Shown here piece after piece: positions 12,101-24,100 of a DNA stretch of 64,000 nt; the stretch's first letter is position 1, and each line of letters opens with the position of its first letter. This DNA is from Chionis minor (taxonomy: Eukaryota > Chordata > Aves > Charadriiformes > Chionididae), in NCBI GenBank assembly GCA_013398295.1, contig VZSF01010126.1, positions 496,398 through 560,397 of the forward strand, in the 5' to 3' direction. The position numbers and the translations under genes were made by a program. The notes under the pieces were generated by a model that made no database searches, was not told the DNA's origin, and worked only from the letters and a program-made list of their open reading frames with translations.

Positions 12101-15100
12101 CAAGAAACTGATGGGTTTAAAACAGATTAACAGGGTAACTGCATCGCCTTCTCCTCTCAGTTCCCCCCCCCACCCCCGTGTTCCCAAATTCTCAACTTAA
12201 GCACCCAACAACAGTAGGGAAAGGAAGGATTGTAGTTACAAAGTGCTTTGGTTATCTTAGTACTGTACTATTGCAGCTGTGTTACAGCAATTGCAAGATG
12301 AACCATAAATGAGACAGGAAAGAATTAACTAGCATCAAAACAAGCCACAAAAAGAGCTCAAGGAAACATTCTGCCAGAGCCTGATGGTCCTTGTTCTACC
12401 ACCAACTGCAGCTATTGACGAAAAAACCCCAAAACTCAACAAACACCACTAAAAAAAAAAAAAAAGAAATGGGGCTTGAGGGGGAGTGTTGTATGCCTGT
12501 TGTCTGTGAATTCAACCAGTTCCATAGCATTCTGGATGAGTAGTATGTAGTTGTTGGGAGGATGGGGTGTTTTATTTTAAGTGAACACCCAAGTTTTTAA
12601 ATTTTTACAGAAACACAACTTTTTCTCTGTTGTGTGCGGGGTAACCATTTCGGCTTCTACTAGAACATGAGCTCGTCTTCTGCCAGGCACTGCAAGTAAA
12701 CTGCTGCTTTTTGTCTTACCAAAAATATTCATTTATTGAGAAGCGAGGCCAGTAAAGACGAGCCTTTCATAGTACGGTATGCACAGCAAATGAAATCATG
12801 GGCTAAACCAGGAAGAGGCAGACAACTAGTGAGTATGACTACAAATATGAGCAACAGAAGAGCACAAGTACCCAGCTTTGGTCACATACCAGAGCCAACA
12901 AGTACCAAGCAGTGACAGGTAAGGAACATCTCTGCCTGCAGGGGCTCTAAGGAGGCCTCACCAAGTCTTCTGCAGCAGTAGTTCAAGAGGCATACAGGAA
13001 GGCTGCTGGTTCTTGGCAATGGCACCGTACCAGAGCTCTATGCCTCAGGTTCCTGGTGAGGTTCTAGGCTGCTCCCTTCACAGGGCAATGCCGGTATCAG
13101 CAAGAACACAAGCTAATTACACTGGCAGAGCTTACAGCCTTTGAGATAGGTACCCAGGACTAGTTAAGTGGCACTACATATTATCAGTTCAGTGTCCCAA
13201 GAAAGATTCCAGGGAAATAAAAAGTAGTTCTAGCTTCTACAGTCAGAATATTAATAAAGAGCAACAACTGTGCATACTCTCAAGAGTTTACTTAATTAAA
13301 AAAAACAGACAACAAAAACACAAAACCACAAACAGCAAGGACAGAGACACTAGTATTTTATTTTCCATGACAGCAAGACTACAAGTATTAGCACACCTCT
13401 ATACTTCACTAAGTTTACTCTTCCCTGTAATTTACATGGTTTGGGTTGGAAGGAACCTTAGAGATTATCTAGTTTCAAGCCCCCTGCCATGGGCAGGGAC
13501 ACCTCCCACTAGACCAGGCTGCTCAAAGCCCCATCCAACCTGGCCTTGAACACTTCCAGGGATGGGGCATCCCCAACTTCTCTGGGCAGCCTGTTCCAGT
13601 GTCTCACCACCCTCACAGTAAAGAATTTCTTCCTAATACCTACTCTAAATCTACCCTCTTCCAGTTTAAAACCATTACCCCTCGTCCTATCACTACACTC
13701 CCTGATAAAAAGCCCCTCCCCTTCTTTCCTGTAGGCCCCCTTTAGGTACCAGAAGGCTACTGCAAGGTCTCGCTGGAGCCTCCTCTTCTCCAGGCTGAAC
13801 AATCCCAACTCTCTCAGCCTGTCCTCATAGCAGAGGTGCTCCAGCCCTCTGATGATCTTCACAGCCCTCCTCTGGACTTGCTGGAACAGGTCCATGACCT
13901 TCATATGTTGGGGGTCCTCAAAGCTGAACACAGTACTCCAGGTGGGCTCTCACCAAAGTGGAGTGGAGGGGCAGAATCACCTCCCTCGACCTGCTGGCCA
14001 CACTTCTTTTGATGCAGCCCAGGACATGGTTGGCTTTCTGGGCTGTAAGCACACATTGCTGGCTCATCTTGAACTTCTCATCAGCCAACTTCCCCAGTTC
14101 CTTCTCAGCAGGGCTACTCTTACTCCATTTTCCACCCAGCCTGTAGTTGTGCTTGGGACTGCCCCAACCCACATGCAGGACCTTGTACTTGGCCTTGTTG
14201 AACTTCATGAGGGTTGCACGGGCCCACTTCTCAAGCCTGCCCAGGTCCCTCTGGATGGCATCTCTTCCCTCCAGAGTGTCAACTGTACCGCACAGTTTGG
14301 TGGCATCAAACTTGATGAGGGTACACTCAATCCCACTATCCATGCTGCTGACAAAGTTGTCAAACAGCACCAGTCCCAATACTGGGGAGCCCTGAGGAAC
14401 TGGTCTCCACTTAGGCATTGAGCCATTGACTGCAACTGTTTGAGTGCAACCACCATCTTGCCAATTCCTTATCCACCGAGTGGTTCATTTGTCAAATCAA
14501 ATGTTAGAGACAACGATGGCGTGCAGGACACATGCCTTGCACAAGTCCAGGCAGATGATGTCTGTTGCTCTTCCCTTATCTACCTACAATGTAATGCCAT
14601 TGTATAAGGCCACCAAATTTGTTAGACACAACTAGCCTTTAGTGAAGCCATGTTGGCTGTCACCAATCACCTCCTTATTTTCCATGTGACTTAGCATGGT
14701 TTCCAGGAGGATCTGCTCCATAACCTTGCTAGGTACAGAAGTGATACCCTTGACCTGCAGTTCCCCAGGTCATCTTCTCCTTCCCGCTCCCCACCCCCCC
14801 CACCTTTAACAATATGGGCTATGTTTCCCCTTTTCCAGTTGGTGGGACCTTCAGACTGCCACAACTTCTCAAATATAACAGATAGTGGCTTAGCAACTTC
14901 ATCCACCAGTACCCTCAGGACCCACGGATGCATCTCATCAGGTCCCGTGGATTTGTGCACCTTCAGGTTCCTCAGATGGTCTTGAACCTGATCTTCTGCA
15001 ATGGGCAGTTCCTCATTCTCCCAGTCCCTGCCTTAGCCTTCTGTGACTTAGCCTGGGCAGCCAGAGCACTTGCCAGCAAAGACTGAGGCAAAAAAAGTCA

Positions 15101-18100
15101 CTGCACACCTCACCTTTCTCCGTATCCCAGGTGACCAGGTCTCCCATTTCCTTCCAGGGAGTGCCCACGTATTCCCTAGTCTTCCTTTTGTCACTGCTGT
15201 ACCTATAGAAACTTTTCTGGTTGCCCTTCACATGCCTGGCCAGATTTAACTCTATTGGGACTTCAGCTTTCTTAATCTGATCCCTGCTCAGACAATTTCT
15301 CTGAAACTCCAACACTTCATAGAACTTGAAATATTTTAAGAGGAAAAGAAAATGTAGTTTGTGCAGGGTTTTTGGGTGGTGTGTTTTATTTTAAAAAAAG
15401 AAAACCCAAACAAAAAAGTGGATAGAAGAACACGGCTTGTTTTGTCTTGGGGACAGAAAATTTCAGACATAGTTTTAAAATCACAATTCTGCAGTCTATG
15501 CCTTTGACCCACCATACAAGAAACTAAGTCTATAGAGGGGAGATTTTTGGACATAAAGGACTATAAAAATAGTTTTCATTTCAAAACCAGGAAAGTGACA
15601 CATACAAAATTTTTGATGCCAATGAGCATGTCATTATTCAAATTCATTCCAGAACTAATTCAGTACAGCACTTACAAAATTAGCTAAGGAATTACCTATA
15701 AATTAGATATTCTCTTCATTCATCTAATAGCAAACTGGAAGTGAAAATAAAAGTTAACATCTAAATCAATTTCTAAACAAGTATCTTAACCTGAAAGGCA
15801 GCGAAGANAGGTGCTCCAGCCCTCTGATGATCTTCACAGCCCTCCTCTGGACTTGCTGGAACAGGTCCATGACCTTCATATGTTGGGGGTCCTCAAAGCT
15901 GAACACAGTACTCCAGGTGGGCTCTCACCAAAGTGGAGTGGAGGGGCAGAATCACCTCCCTCGACCTGCTGGCCACACTTCTTTTGATGCAGCCCAGGAC
16001 ATGGTTGGCTTTCTGGGCTGTAAGCACACATTGCTGGCTCATCTTGAACTTCTCATCAGCCAACTTCCCCAGTTCCTTCTCAGCAGGGCTACTCTTACTC
16101 CATTTTCCACCCAGCCTGTAGTTGTGCTTGGGACTGCCCCAACCCACATGCAGGACCTTGTACTTGGCCTTGTTGAACTTCATGAGGGTTGCACGGGCCC
16201 ACTTCTCAAGCCTGCCCAGGTCCCTCTGGATGGCATCTCTTCCCTCCAGAGTGTCAACTGTACCGCACAGTTTGGTGGCATCAAACTTGATGAGGGTACA
16301 CTCAATCCCACTATCCATGCTGCTGACAAAGTTGTCAAACAGCACCAGTCCCAATACTGGGGAGCCCTGAGGAACTGGTCTCCACTTAGGCATTGAGCCA
16401 TTGACTGCAACTGTTTGAGTGCAACCACCATCTTGCCAATTCCTTATCCACCGAGTGGTTCATTTGTCAAATCAAATGTTAGAGACAACGATGGCGTGCA
16501 GGACACATGCCTTGCACAAGTCCAGGCAGATGATGTCTGTTGCTCTTCCCTTATCTACCTACAATGTAATGCCATTGTATAAGGCCACCAAATTTGTTAG
16601 ACACAACTAGCCTTTAGTGAAGCCATGTTGGCTGTCACCAATCACCTCCTTATTTTCCATGTGACTTAGCATGGTTTCCAGGAGGATCTGCTCCATAACC
16701 TTGCTAGGTACAGAAGTGATACCCTTGACCTGCAGTTCCCCAGGTCATCTTCTCCTTCCCGCTCCCCACCCCCCCCACCTTTAACAATATGGGCTATGTT
16801 TCCCCTTTTCCAGTTGGTGGGACCTTCAGACTGCCACAACTTCTCAAATATAACAGATAGTGGCTTAGCAACTTCATCCACCAGTACCCTCAGGACCCAC
16901 GGATGCATCTCATCAGGTCCCATGGATTTGTGCACCTTCAGGTTCCTCAGATGGTCTTGAACCTGATCTTCTGCAATGGGCAGTTCCTCATTCTCCCAGT
17001 CCCTGCCTTAGCCTTCTGTGACTTAGCCTGGGCAGCCAGAGCACTTGCCAGCAAAGACTGAGGCAAAAAAAGTCACTGCACACCTCACCTTTCTCCGTAT
17101 CCCAGGTGACCAGGTCTCCCATTTCCTTCCAGGGAGTGCCCACGTATTCCCTAGTCTTCCTTTTGTCACTGCTGTACCTATAGAAACTTTTCTGGTTGCC
17201 CTTCACATGCCTGGCCAGATTTAACTCTATTGGGACTTCAGCTTTCTTAATCTGATCCCTGCTCAGACAATTTCTCTGAAACTCCAACACTTCATAGAAC
17301 TTGAAATATTTTAAGAGGAAAAGAAAATGTAGTTTGTGCAGGGTTTTTGGGTGGTGTGTTTTATTTTAAAAAAAGAAAACCCAAACAAAAAAGTGGATAG
17401 AAGAACACGGCTTGTTTTGTCTTGGGGACAGAAAATTTCAGACATAGTTTTAAAATCACAATTCTGCAGTCTATGCCTTTGACCCACCATACAAGAAACT
17501 AAGTCTATAGAGGGGAGATTTTTGGACATAAAGGACTATAAAAATAGTTTTCATTTCAAAACCAGGAAAGTGACACATACAAAATTTTTGATGCCAATGA
17601 GCATGTCATTATTCAAATTCATTCCAGAACTAATTCAGTACAGCACTTACAAAATTAGCTAAGGAATTACCTATAAATTAGATATTCTCTTCATTCATCT
17701 AATAGCAAACTGGAAGTGAAAATAAAAGTTAACATCTAAATCAATTTCTAAACAAGTATCTTAACCTGAAAGGCAGCGAAGAGAAAAAATTATATTGGCT
17801 AATTGATTTTTTTTTACCTAGTTCAATGATAAAAAGCAGATTCACTGCAAGACGTAAGTATCTTGGATGACAAAAACTACTAGTGTAGACATTTACGCCA
17901 TCTTAAGTTAAAAGAATTTAAGCAAGATTAAGAGTCAAAGCTGTCTTTGTAAACACATTGGTTTTTAAGCCAATGAAATCATAAACAATGTCAAACCCCT
18001 GCTTTCATTACAGATAAGCGCAGGTTTAACCAAAAGCAATGACAGTTTCTCGATATAAATGGAACCACTAAATGCTTCTACAATTCTATAAAACATACAC

Positions 18101-21100
18101 CTAATTAGTACAAAAAGCCTGCAAACAGTGACACCAAAAGATTTACTAAAACCATGTAAAACCAGAAAAACTGTTTGAGCTTTGTAAAAATCATTCTTCG
18201 CAGGATGTTTATAACTATTGTTTCATCTAGTAGTCTGAACTAGTTCAGTACTCAAGTGTCCAAGGCACATTGTAAAAAAATTTAAGAAAATTATTACCTG
18301 ATATGTAATAAAGGTCCTTTAAAAGTGGTTAATGCTTTCTTTGCATTTTTTGGTTTGAACTCTGTTTTGTCAGTTTCCTCTGATTTGGAAATTTGTTCTA
18401 TAGAATTCATCTGAGTAAAAATGATAGTTACAATGATTAACTACAAACCTGGGTTACACATGTTACAGAATCATGCAAGTATTTCAAAGAATGAGGTGGC
18501 TCAATTCAACAATACAGACCAAGCTTAACATCTATTCGTTCCCTGAAGCTGCTTGAACTCCACTGAATAAAATTATTTCTTATAGAAGTTATATAACATA
18601 TTAAACATGCATGAAACAAAACTTGTGCTTCAGTTTTTTCCCCCAATGTATCTTCCTGATGCCCAAGTTGGTTATTTTTAAAAACTCCAGACATGTTAAG
18701 TTATAGTGCCTCAAATATTTAAGATTATGAAGCACAGATATTACTCTTCTACTGCAAAACTTTTCAATTAAAACAGACACCCCCATACAATCACTGCAAC
18801 ACTGAACAGACAACACAATAATAACTTCACACTTTATTGTATTGCAGAGTTGCTAAACGCATCTTCACTGCTTCTAGATGGAAATCTGAAGTATTGGAGA
18901 ATTTAAAAGAAATAATGCTGCTGAATTGGTGCATCCAAAACTGCAGATACCTTAGGTTCTGAGAGTTTCTCCTCTATTACATTAAGAAAATACATGTCAC
19001 AGGCCTGGACAACTTAAAAAATTAAGGAACTCTGGAATTAANCCAGAGCACTTGCCAGCGAAGACTGAGGCAAAAAAAGTCACTGCACACCTCACCTTTC
19101 TCCGTATCCCAGGTGACCAGGTCTCCCATTTCCTTCCAGGGAGTGCCCACGTATTCCCTAGTCTTCCTTTTGTCACTGCTGTACCTATAGAAACTTTTCT
19201 GGTTGCCCTTCACATGCCTGGCCAGATTTAACTCTATTGGGACTTCAGCTTTCTTAATCTGATCCCTGCTCAGACAATTTCTCTGAAACTCCAACACTTC
19301 ATAGAACTTGAAATATTTTAAGAGGAAAAGAAAATGTAGTTTGTGCAGGGTTTTTGGGTGGTGTGTTTTATTTTAAAAAAAGAAAACCCAAACAAAAAAG
19401 TGGATAGAAGAACACGGCTTGTTTTGTCTTGGGGACAGAAAATTTCAGACATAGTTTTAAAATCACAATTCTGCAGTCTATGCCTTTGACCCACCATACA
19501 AGAAACTAAGTCTATAGAGGGGAGATTTTTGGACATAAAGGACTATAAAAATAGTTTTCATTTCAAAACCAGGAAAGTGACACATACAAAATTTTTGATG
19601 CCAATGAGCATGTCATTATTCAAATTCATTCCAGAACTAATTCAGTACAGCACTTACAAAATTAGCTAAGGAATTACCTATAAATTAGATATTCTCTTCA
19701 TTCATCTAATAGCAAACTGGAAGTGAAAATAAAAGTTAACATCTAAATCAATTTCTAAACAAGTATCTTAACCTGAAAGGCAGCGAAGAGAAAAAATTAT
19801 ATTGGCTAATTGATTTTTTTTTACCTAGTTCAATGATAAAAAGCAGATTCACTGCAAGACGTAAGTATCTTGGATGACAAAAACTACTAGTGTAGACATT
19901 TACGCCATCTTAAGTTAAAAGAATTTAAGCAAGATTAAGAGTCAAAGCTGTCTTTGTAAACACATTGGTTTTTAAGCCAATGAAATCATAAACAATGTCA
20001 AACCCCTGCTTTCATTACAGATAAGCGCAGGTTTAACCAAAAGCAATGACAGTTTCTCGATATAAATGGAACCACTAAATGCTTCTACAATTCTATAAAA
20101 CATACACCTAATTAGTACAAAAAGCCTGCAAACAGTGACACCAAAAGATTTACTAAAACCATGTAAAACCAGAAAAACTGTTTGAGCTTTGTAAAAATCA
20201 TTCTTCGCAGGATGTTTATAACTATTGTTTCATCTAGTAGTCTGAACTAGTTCAGTACTCAAGTGTCCAAGGCACATTGTAAAAAAATTTAAGAAAATTA
20301 TTACCTGATATGTAATAAAGGTCCTTTAAAAGTGGTTAATGCTTTCTTTGCATTTTTTGGTTTGAACTCTGTTTTGTCAGTTTCCTCTGATTTGGAAATT
20401 TGTTCTATAGAATTCATCTGAGTAAAAATGATAGTTACAATGATTAACTACAAACCTGGGTTACACATGTTACAGAATCATGCAAGTATTTCAAAGAATG
20501 AGGTGGCTCAATTCAACAATACAGACCAAGCTTAACATCTATTCGTTCCCTGAAGCTGCTTGAACTCCACTGAATAAAATTATTTCTTATAGAAGTTATA
20601 TAACATATTAAACATGCATGAAACAAAACTTGTGCTTCAGTTTTTTCCCCCAATGTATCTTCCTGATGCCCAAGTTGGTTATTTTTAAAAACTCCAGACA
20701 TGTTAAGTTATAGTGCCTCAAATATTTAAGATTATGAAGCACAGATATTACTCTTCTACTGCAAAACTTTTCAATTAAAACAGACACCCCCATACAATCA
20801 CCGCAACACTGAACAGACAACACAATAATAACTTCACACTTTATTGTATTGCAGAGTTGCTAAACGCATCTTCACTGCTTCTAGATGGAAATCTGAAGTA
20901 TTGGAGAATTTAAAAGAAATAATGCTGCTGAATTGGTGCATCCAAAACTGCAGATACCTTAGGTTCTGAGAGTTTCTCCTCTATTACATTAAGAAAATAC
21001 ATGTCACAGGCCTGGACAACTTAAAAAATTAAGGAACTCTGGAATTAAGTGCAAAACAGAGTGGAAGGGGATACAGAAAAATGAAAGAATTGGTCACATC

Positions 21101-24100
21101 ATGACTCAAGATCAGCTAGCTGAACAGTTTGCTTAGCCTTGGTTTTATTCCACTTAAAATACAGAGAAAAGACATGAAGAGAATTCATTTATGTAAATTT
21201 GAAGTATAGGAATAAAAGGAATACAAAATCTTATAGAAAATAGGTTTTTAAAAGGTTTTATAAACCACACAGCAATTCGGGGTTTTTGTAATTACAGTTA
21301 TAATAAAAGGTTAATGTGCAAATACACTGCACTAGCTATATTTTGGGCTTTATTCTACATAAATAATTCAAACTGCAGAGAAAATATTACTATAGTAGGC
21401 ATTAAAGTTGGAGTCCTTGCCAAATGCAGGCATCTACAGGACAGGCACTTACTAACCAAGTTTATCACTTATGTCTCCCTCTGCTCCGTAGAAAGAAATA
21501 GGCCCTTCTGAGGGATAAGAAGAGGCATAACACACATAAATCAAATTTGAGGAATTCTTAGTGATGACGAGAGTCTGTGTATAAAGACTGGGAGTGCAAA
21601 AAATTATAATGAAGACAATGATATCTCAAAGACCACTTGAAACCTTTTAGTTTGGAAGCTGGCCTTATTAAAAAATAGTATTTGAATATTTATATTTAGA
21701 AGTAGTCGAGTAAAAATAATTACATTAGAAATAAGAAATGCCAACCCCTCTGAGACAATAAGGGAGTATTTCTGAAAAACACATTCTGGAAGAGGACATA
21801 ACATTGAAGTGGCAAGCAATGGTGTACTTGCTGTGGAAGAAACAGCAAGTATTATTCTTATATACGTGAACAAAATAGTCGTGAGTTGAAGCAAAAAAAA
21901 ATCTACTTTTTACAGAAATAGTACCATCAACAATTAGATATAGTCTGAAATTTTAAAAGTAGGTTAAAGGTAGGGCCTTAAACATGCCTTAATATTAATT
22001 GATACATGATGAGCATAAACAGCAATCTTAGTTCACTGAAAAGACTGAGAAGCAGCTTGATTACACTGTGTAAAAGAGAAAATACCATAACCCATATAAT
22101 TATTTTTAAGAGTGAAAAGTAAGAAAATACTGTAAGTAGAAAGCTGAAGTCAGCCAAGCAAATTAAAAACAAACACTGAGGCTATTAAGCACCAAAGCCA
22201 ACTCACACACTGAGCAGGAATTCTCCATATTTCTGTATCTGAGAATCAGAGCTTGGAAGATGTGCTACAACCAAAACAAGCTACTAAGTCAAATGGTCAG
22301 GAGGTCACAACCATGGTTATGTTATGCTTCCTTTTGACCTTAAAGTCAGTGAAATTGTCATTTTTAATAGCTGACCAAATTGCACAGAACAGCTGGACTA
22401 CATAAAGTGAGCTGTGCATTTCAAATTATTCTGACAAAAACTTAAAACAGTAAATGAACTCAATGTGTAATATTAAAGTATTCTACTCCGCAAAACAGAA
22501 GTTTTGCAATTCATATTCCAATATTAACTGTGGCACTAGAGTGGTGAATTTCAGATTTTTCCTGCTATTTTAAAGAGTGATATCCTGACTATCATTGCAT
22601 ATTCCTGAATATCACTTCATATAGACTTGTATAAAAAAATGCCTTTATATTTCTGGATAAACACCACTGCAGGGAGACTACATTGTAAAAGAGGATCAAT
22701 GCATTAGGGATACACTTTCTCCTGAGACTAAATGAAAATTTTTATACGTTGAGATTTTATCAATAATTTAGAAAACAAATTAAGATCCAGTAAAGTATTA
22801 ATATTTAACAGTTAATATTTTCTTATGCACATACTGACTTAAGCATCTGAGAAAACTACATGTGTTTCAAGATGTACACCACTAGATATCACATTAAAAA
22901 TAAATCAACTAGAAAGACATAACTTTTGAGAACAAAACAGACCTTTTACATTTTACTGTACAATTCACTATATTCCACAGATATACTAAATATTCGATAC
23001 ACATTTTACTTATTCAGAAGCATGAAACTGGTCTTAATAGACTAAGAGGCAAGGCTGAAACTGAGAGTACAATTTTCAGTTTTGCTGGGTGCTTTCGTCA
23101 AACTGAAGGGCAGGGCTGCAAAAACAAGTCAGCACACTAAATAAAAGCCTGACAAGAAACAAAAATTATATGCCTCCTGTCCCACTTTATAACTATTTAA
23201 CTAGTCTTGCTTCAACCTTAAGAGTTAGATACCTTTTTCTGATTAAGGTTTTGTTCTTCATTCAGCTCCGCAGTCTCCTTGGTGTCTGTATCTATCTCTT
23301 CTTTACTTTCATGCTCATCTTCACTAGTGATGGGCCCATTTTCACATAAAGGAGTTTGAAAATCATCATCAACCAACGGCGGATAGCTGTACTTGAAAGA
23401 ATCCTAAGACATAAGGAGATTTTTAAAGGACTGGTTATTTAGGAGGATGAGAAGTGCCTTCTCTATTTTTTTTTTAAGGGAAATACTTTTTTTTCCCACA
23501 TGACTTGTATGTCATTTATCCATTTTTAAGCTGGCCCCTATGCAGAAAGCTGGCATTACCAGCAGTTTTTGTTTTATCATTGTTAATAGACAAATAAATA
23601 CATTCACTCAACAAAGCCACTAAATTGTAACTACTGTTATTTATAGCCACAGCCGAACTGCAGAATCTGGTCTATTGATGATCACCATTCAGAGTCTTAA
23701 TGCTGAAGTTTTGTTCTTAGTTCTAGGAAATCTGGCTTAAAAACATATGACAGCTATTTTTAAAGAACATTCCAGAAGTGATGAAAAAGCTTCAGTTGTT
23801 CTTTGTATTTTAGTTCCATAATAGCCACAGTAAAAAAACCAAAACAAATCTCACAAGAAACAGAGCCACCCCAAACAATCCCTAAAGTTTAACCTAGTGT
23901 GTGGACCTCTAACATAACCTGCAACTCAGACCTTAGTCTTTGGAATGCCAAATCAATTTAAGACCATATTAAAGACACCTGAGTAACATAGAGGCAGCAT
24001 ACCTTTACTGTAGAAGCATTGAGAACTTAAGTATCTTTTTTGTTGGAGGACCACTGAAAACAGTTTTTTGTCAACTAGAAATTCTCTTCACATTCACAAA

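Larger units (their letters stand above)
10969..18297 (-). other. MOSPD2 intron 10 (inflated by duplication)
   Basis: Between exons 11 and 10. Apart from the CR1 and the duplicated block it is A/T-rich sequence with short homopolymers, for example an A run near 12452-12466. No other gene recognised. True length should be about 1975 bases shorter than shown. Confidence 0.7.
19043..21048. repeat. Duplicate of 17036-19041 (contig overlap)
   Basis: 2006 bases repeat 17036-19041 at an offset of 2007. Differences seen: A17053/G19060 and T18795/C20802. The copies abut the N at 19042. Contains the duplicate MOSPD2 exon 10. Confidence 0.9.
18411..23232 (-). other. MOSPD2 intron 9
   Basis: Contains the redundant block 19043-21048; the rest is AT-rich with no recognised exon or element. 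True length should be about 2007 bases shorter. Confidence 0.65.

Noticed and set aside
13852..16610. Plus-strand ORFs of 189, 82 and 63 codons, each present twice
   Set aside because: They are antisense readings of the CR1 ORF2 region, repeated because of the assembly overlap.
13834..21048. Genuine tandem gene or segment duplication
   Set aside because: Copy boundaries coincide with single-N gaps, near identity is too high, and doubled exon 10 would break the MOSPD2 frame.
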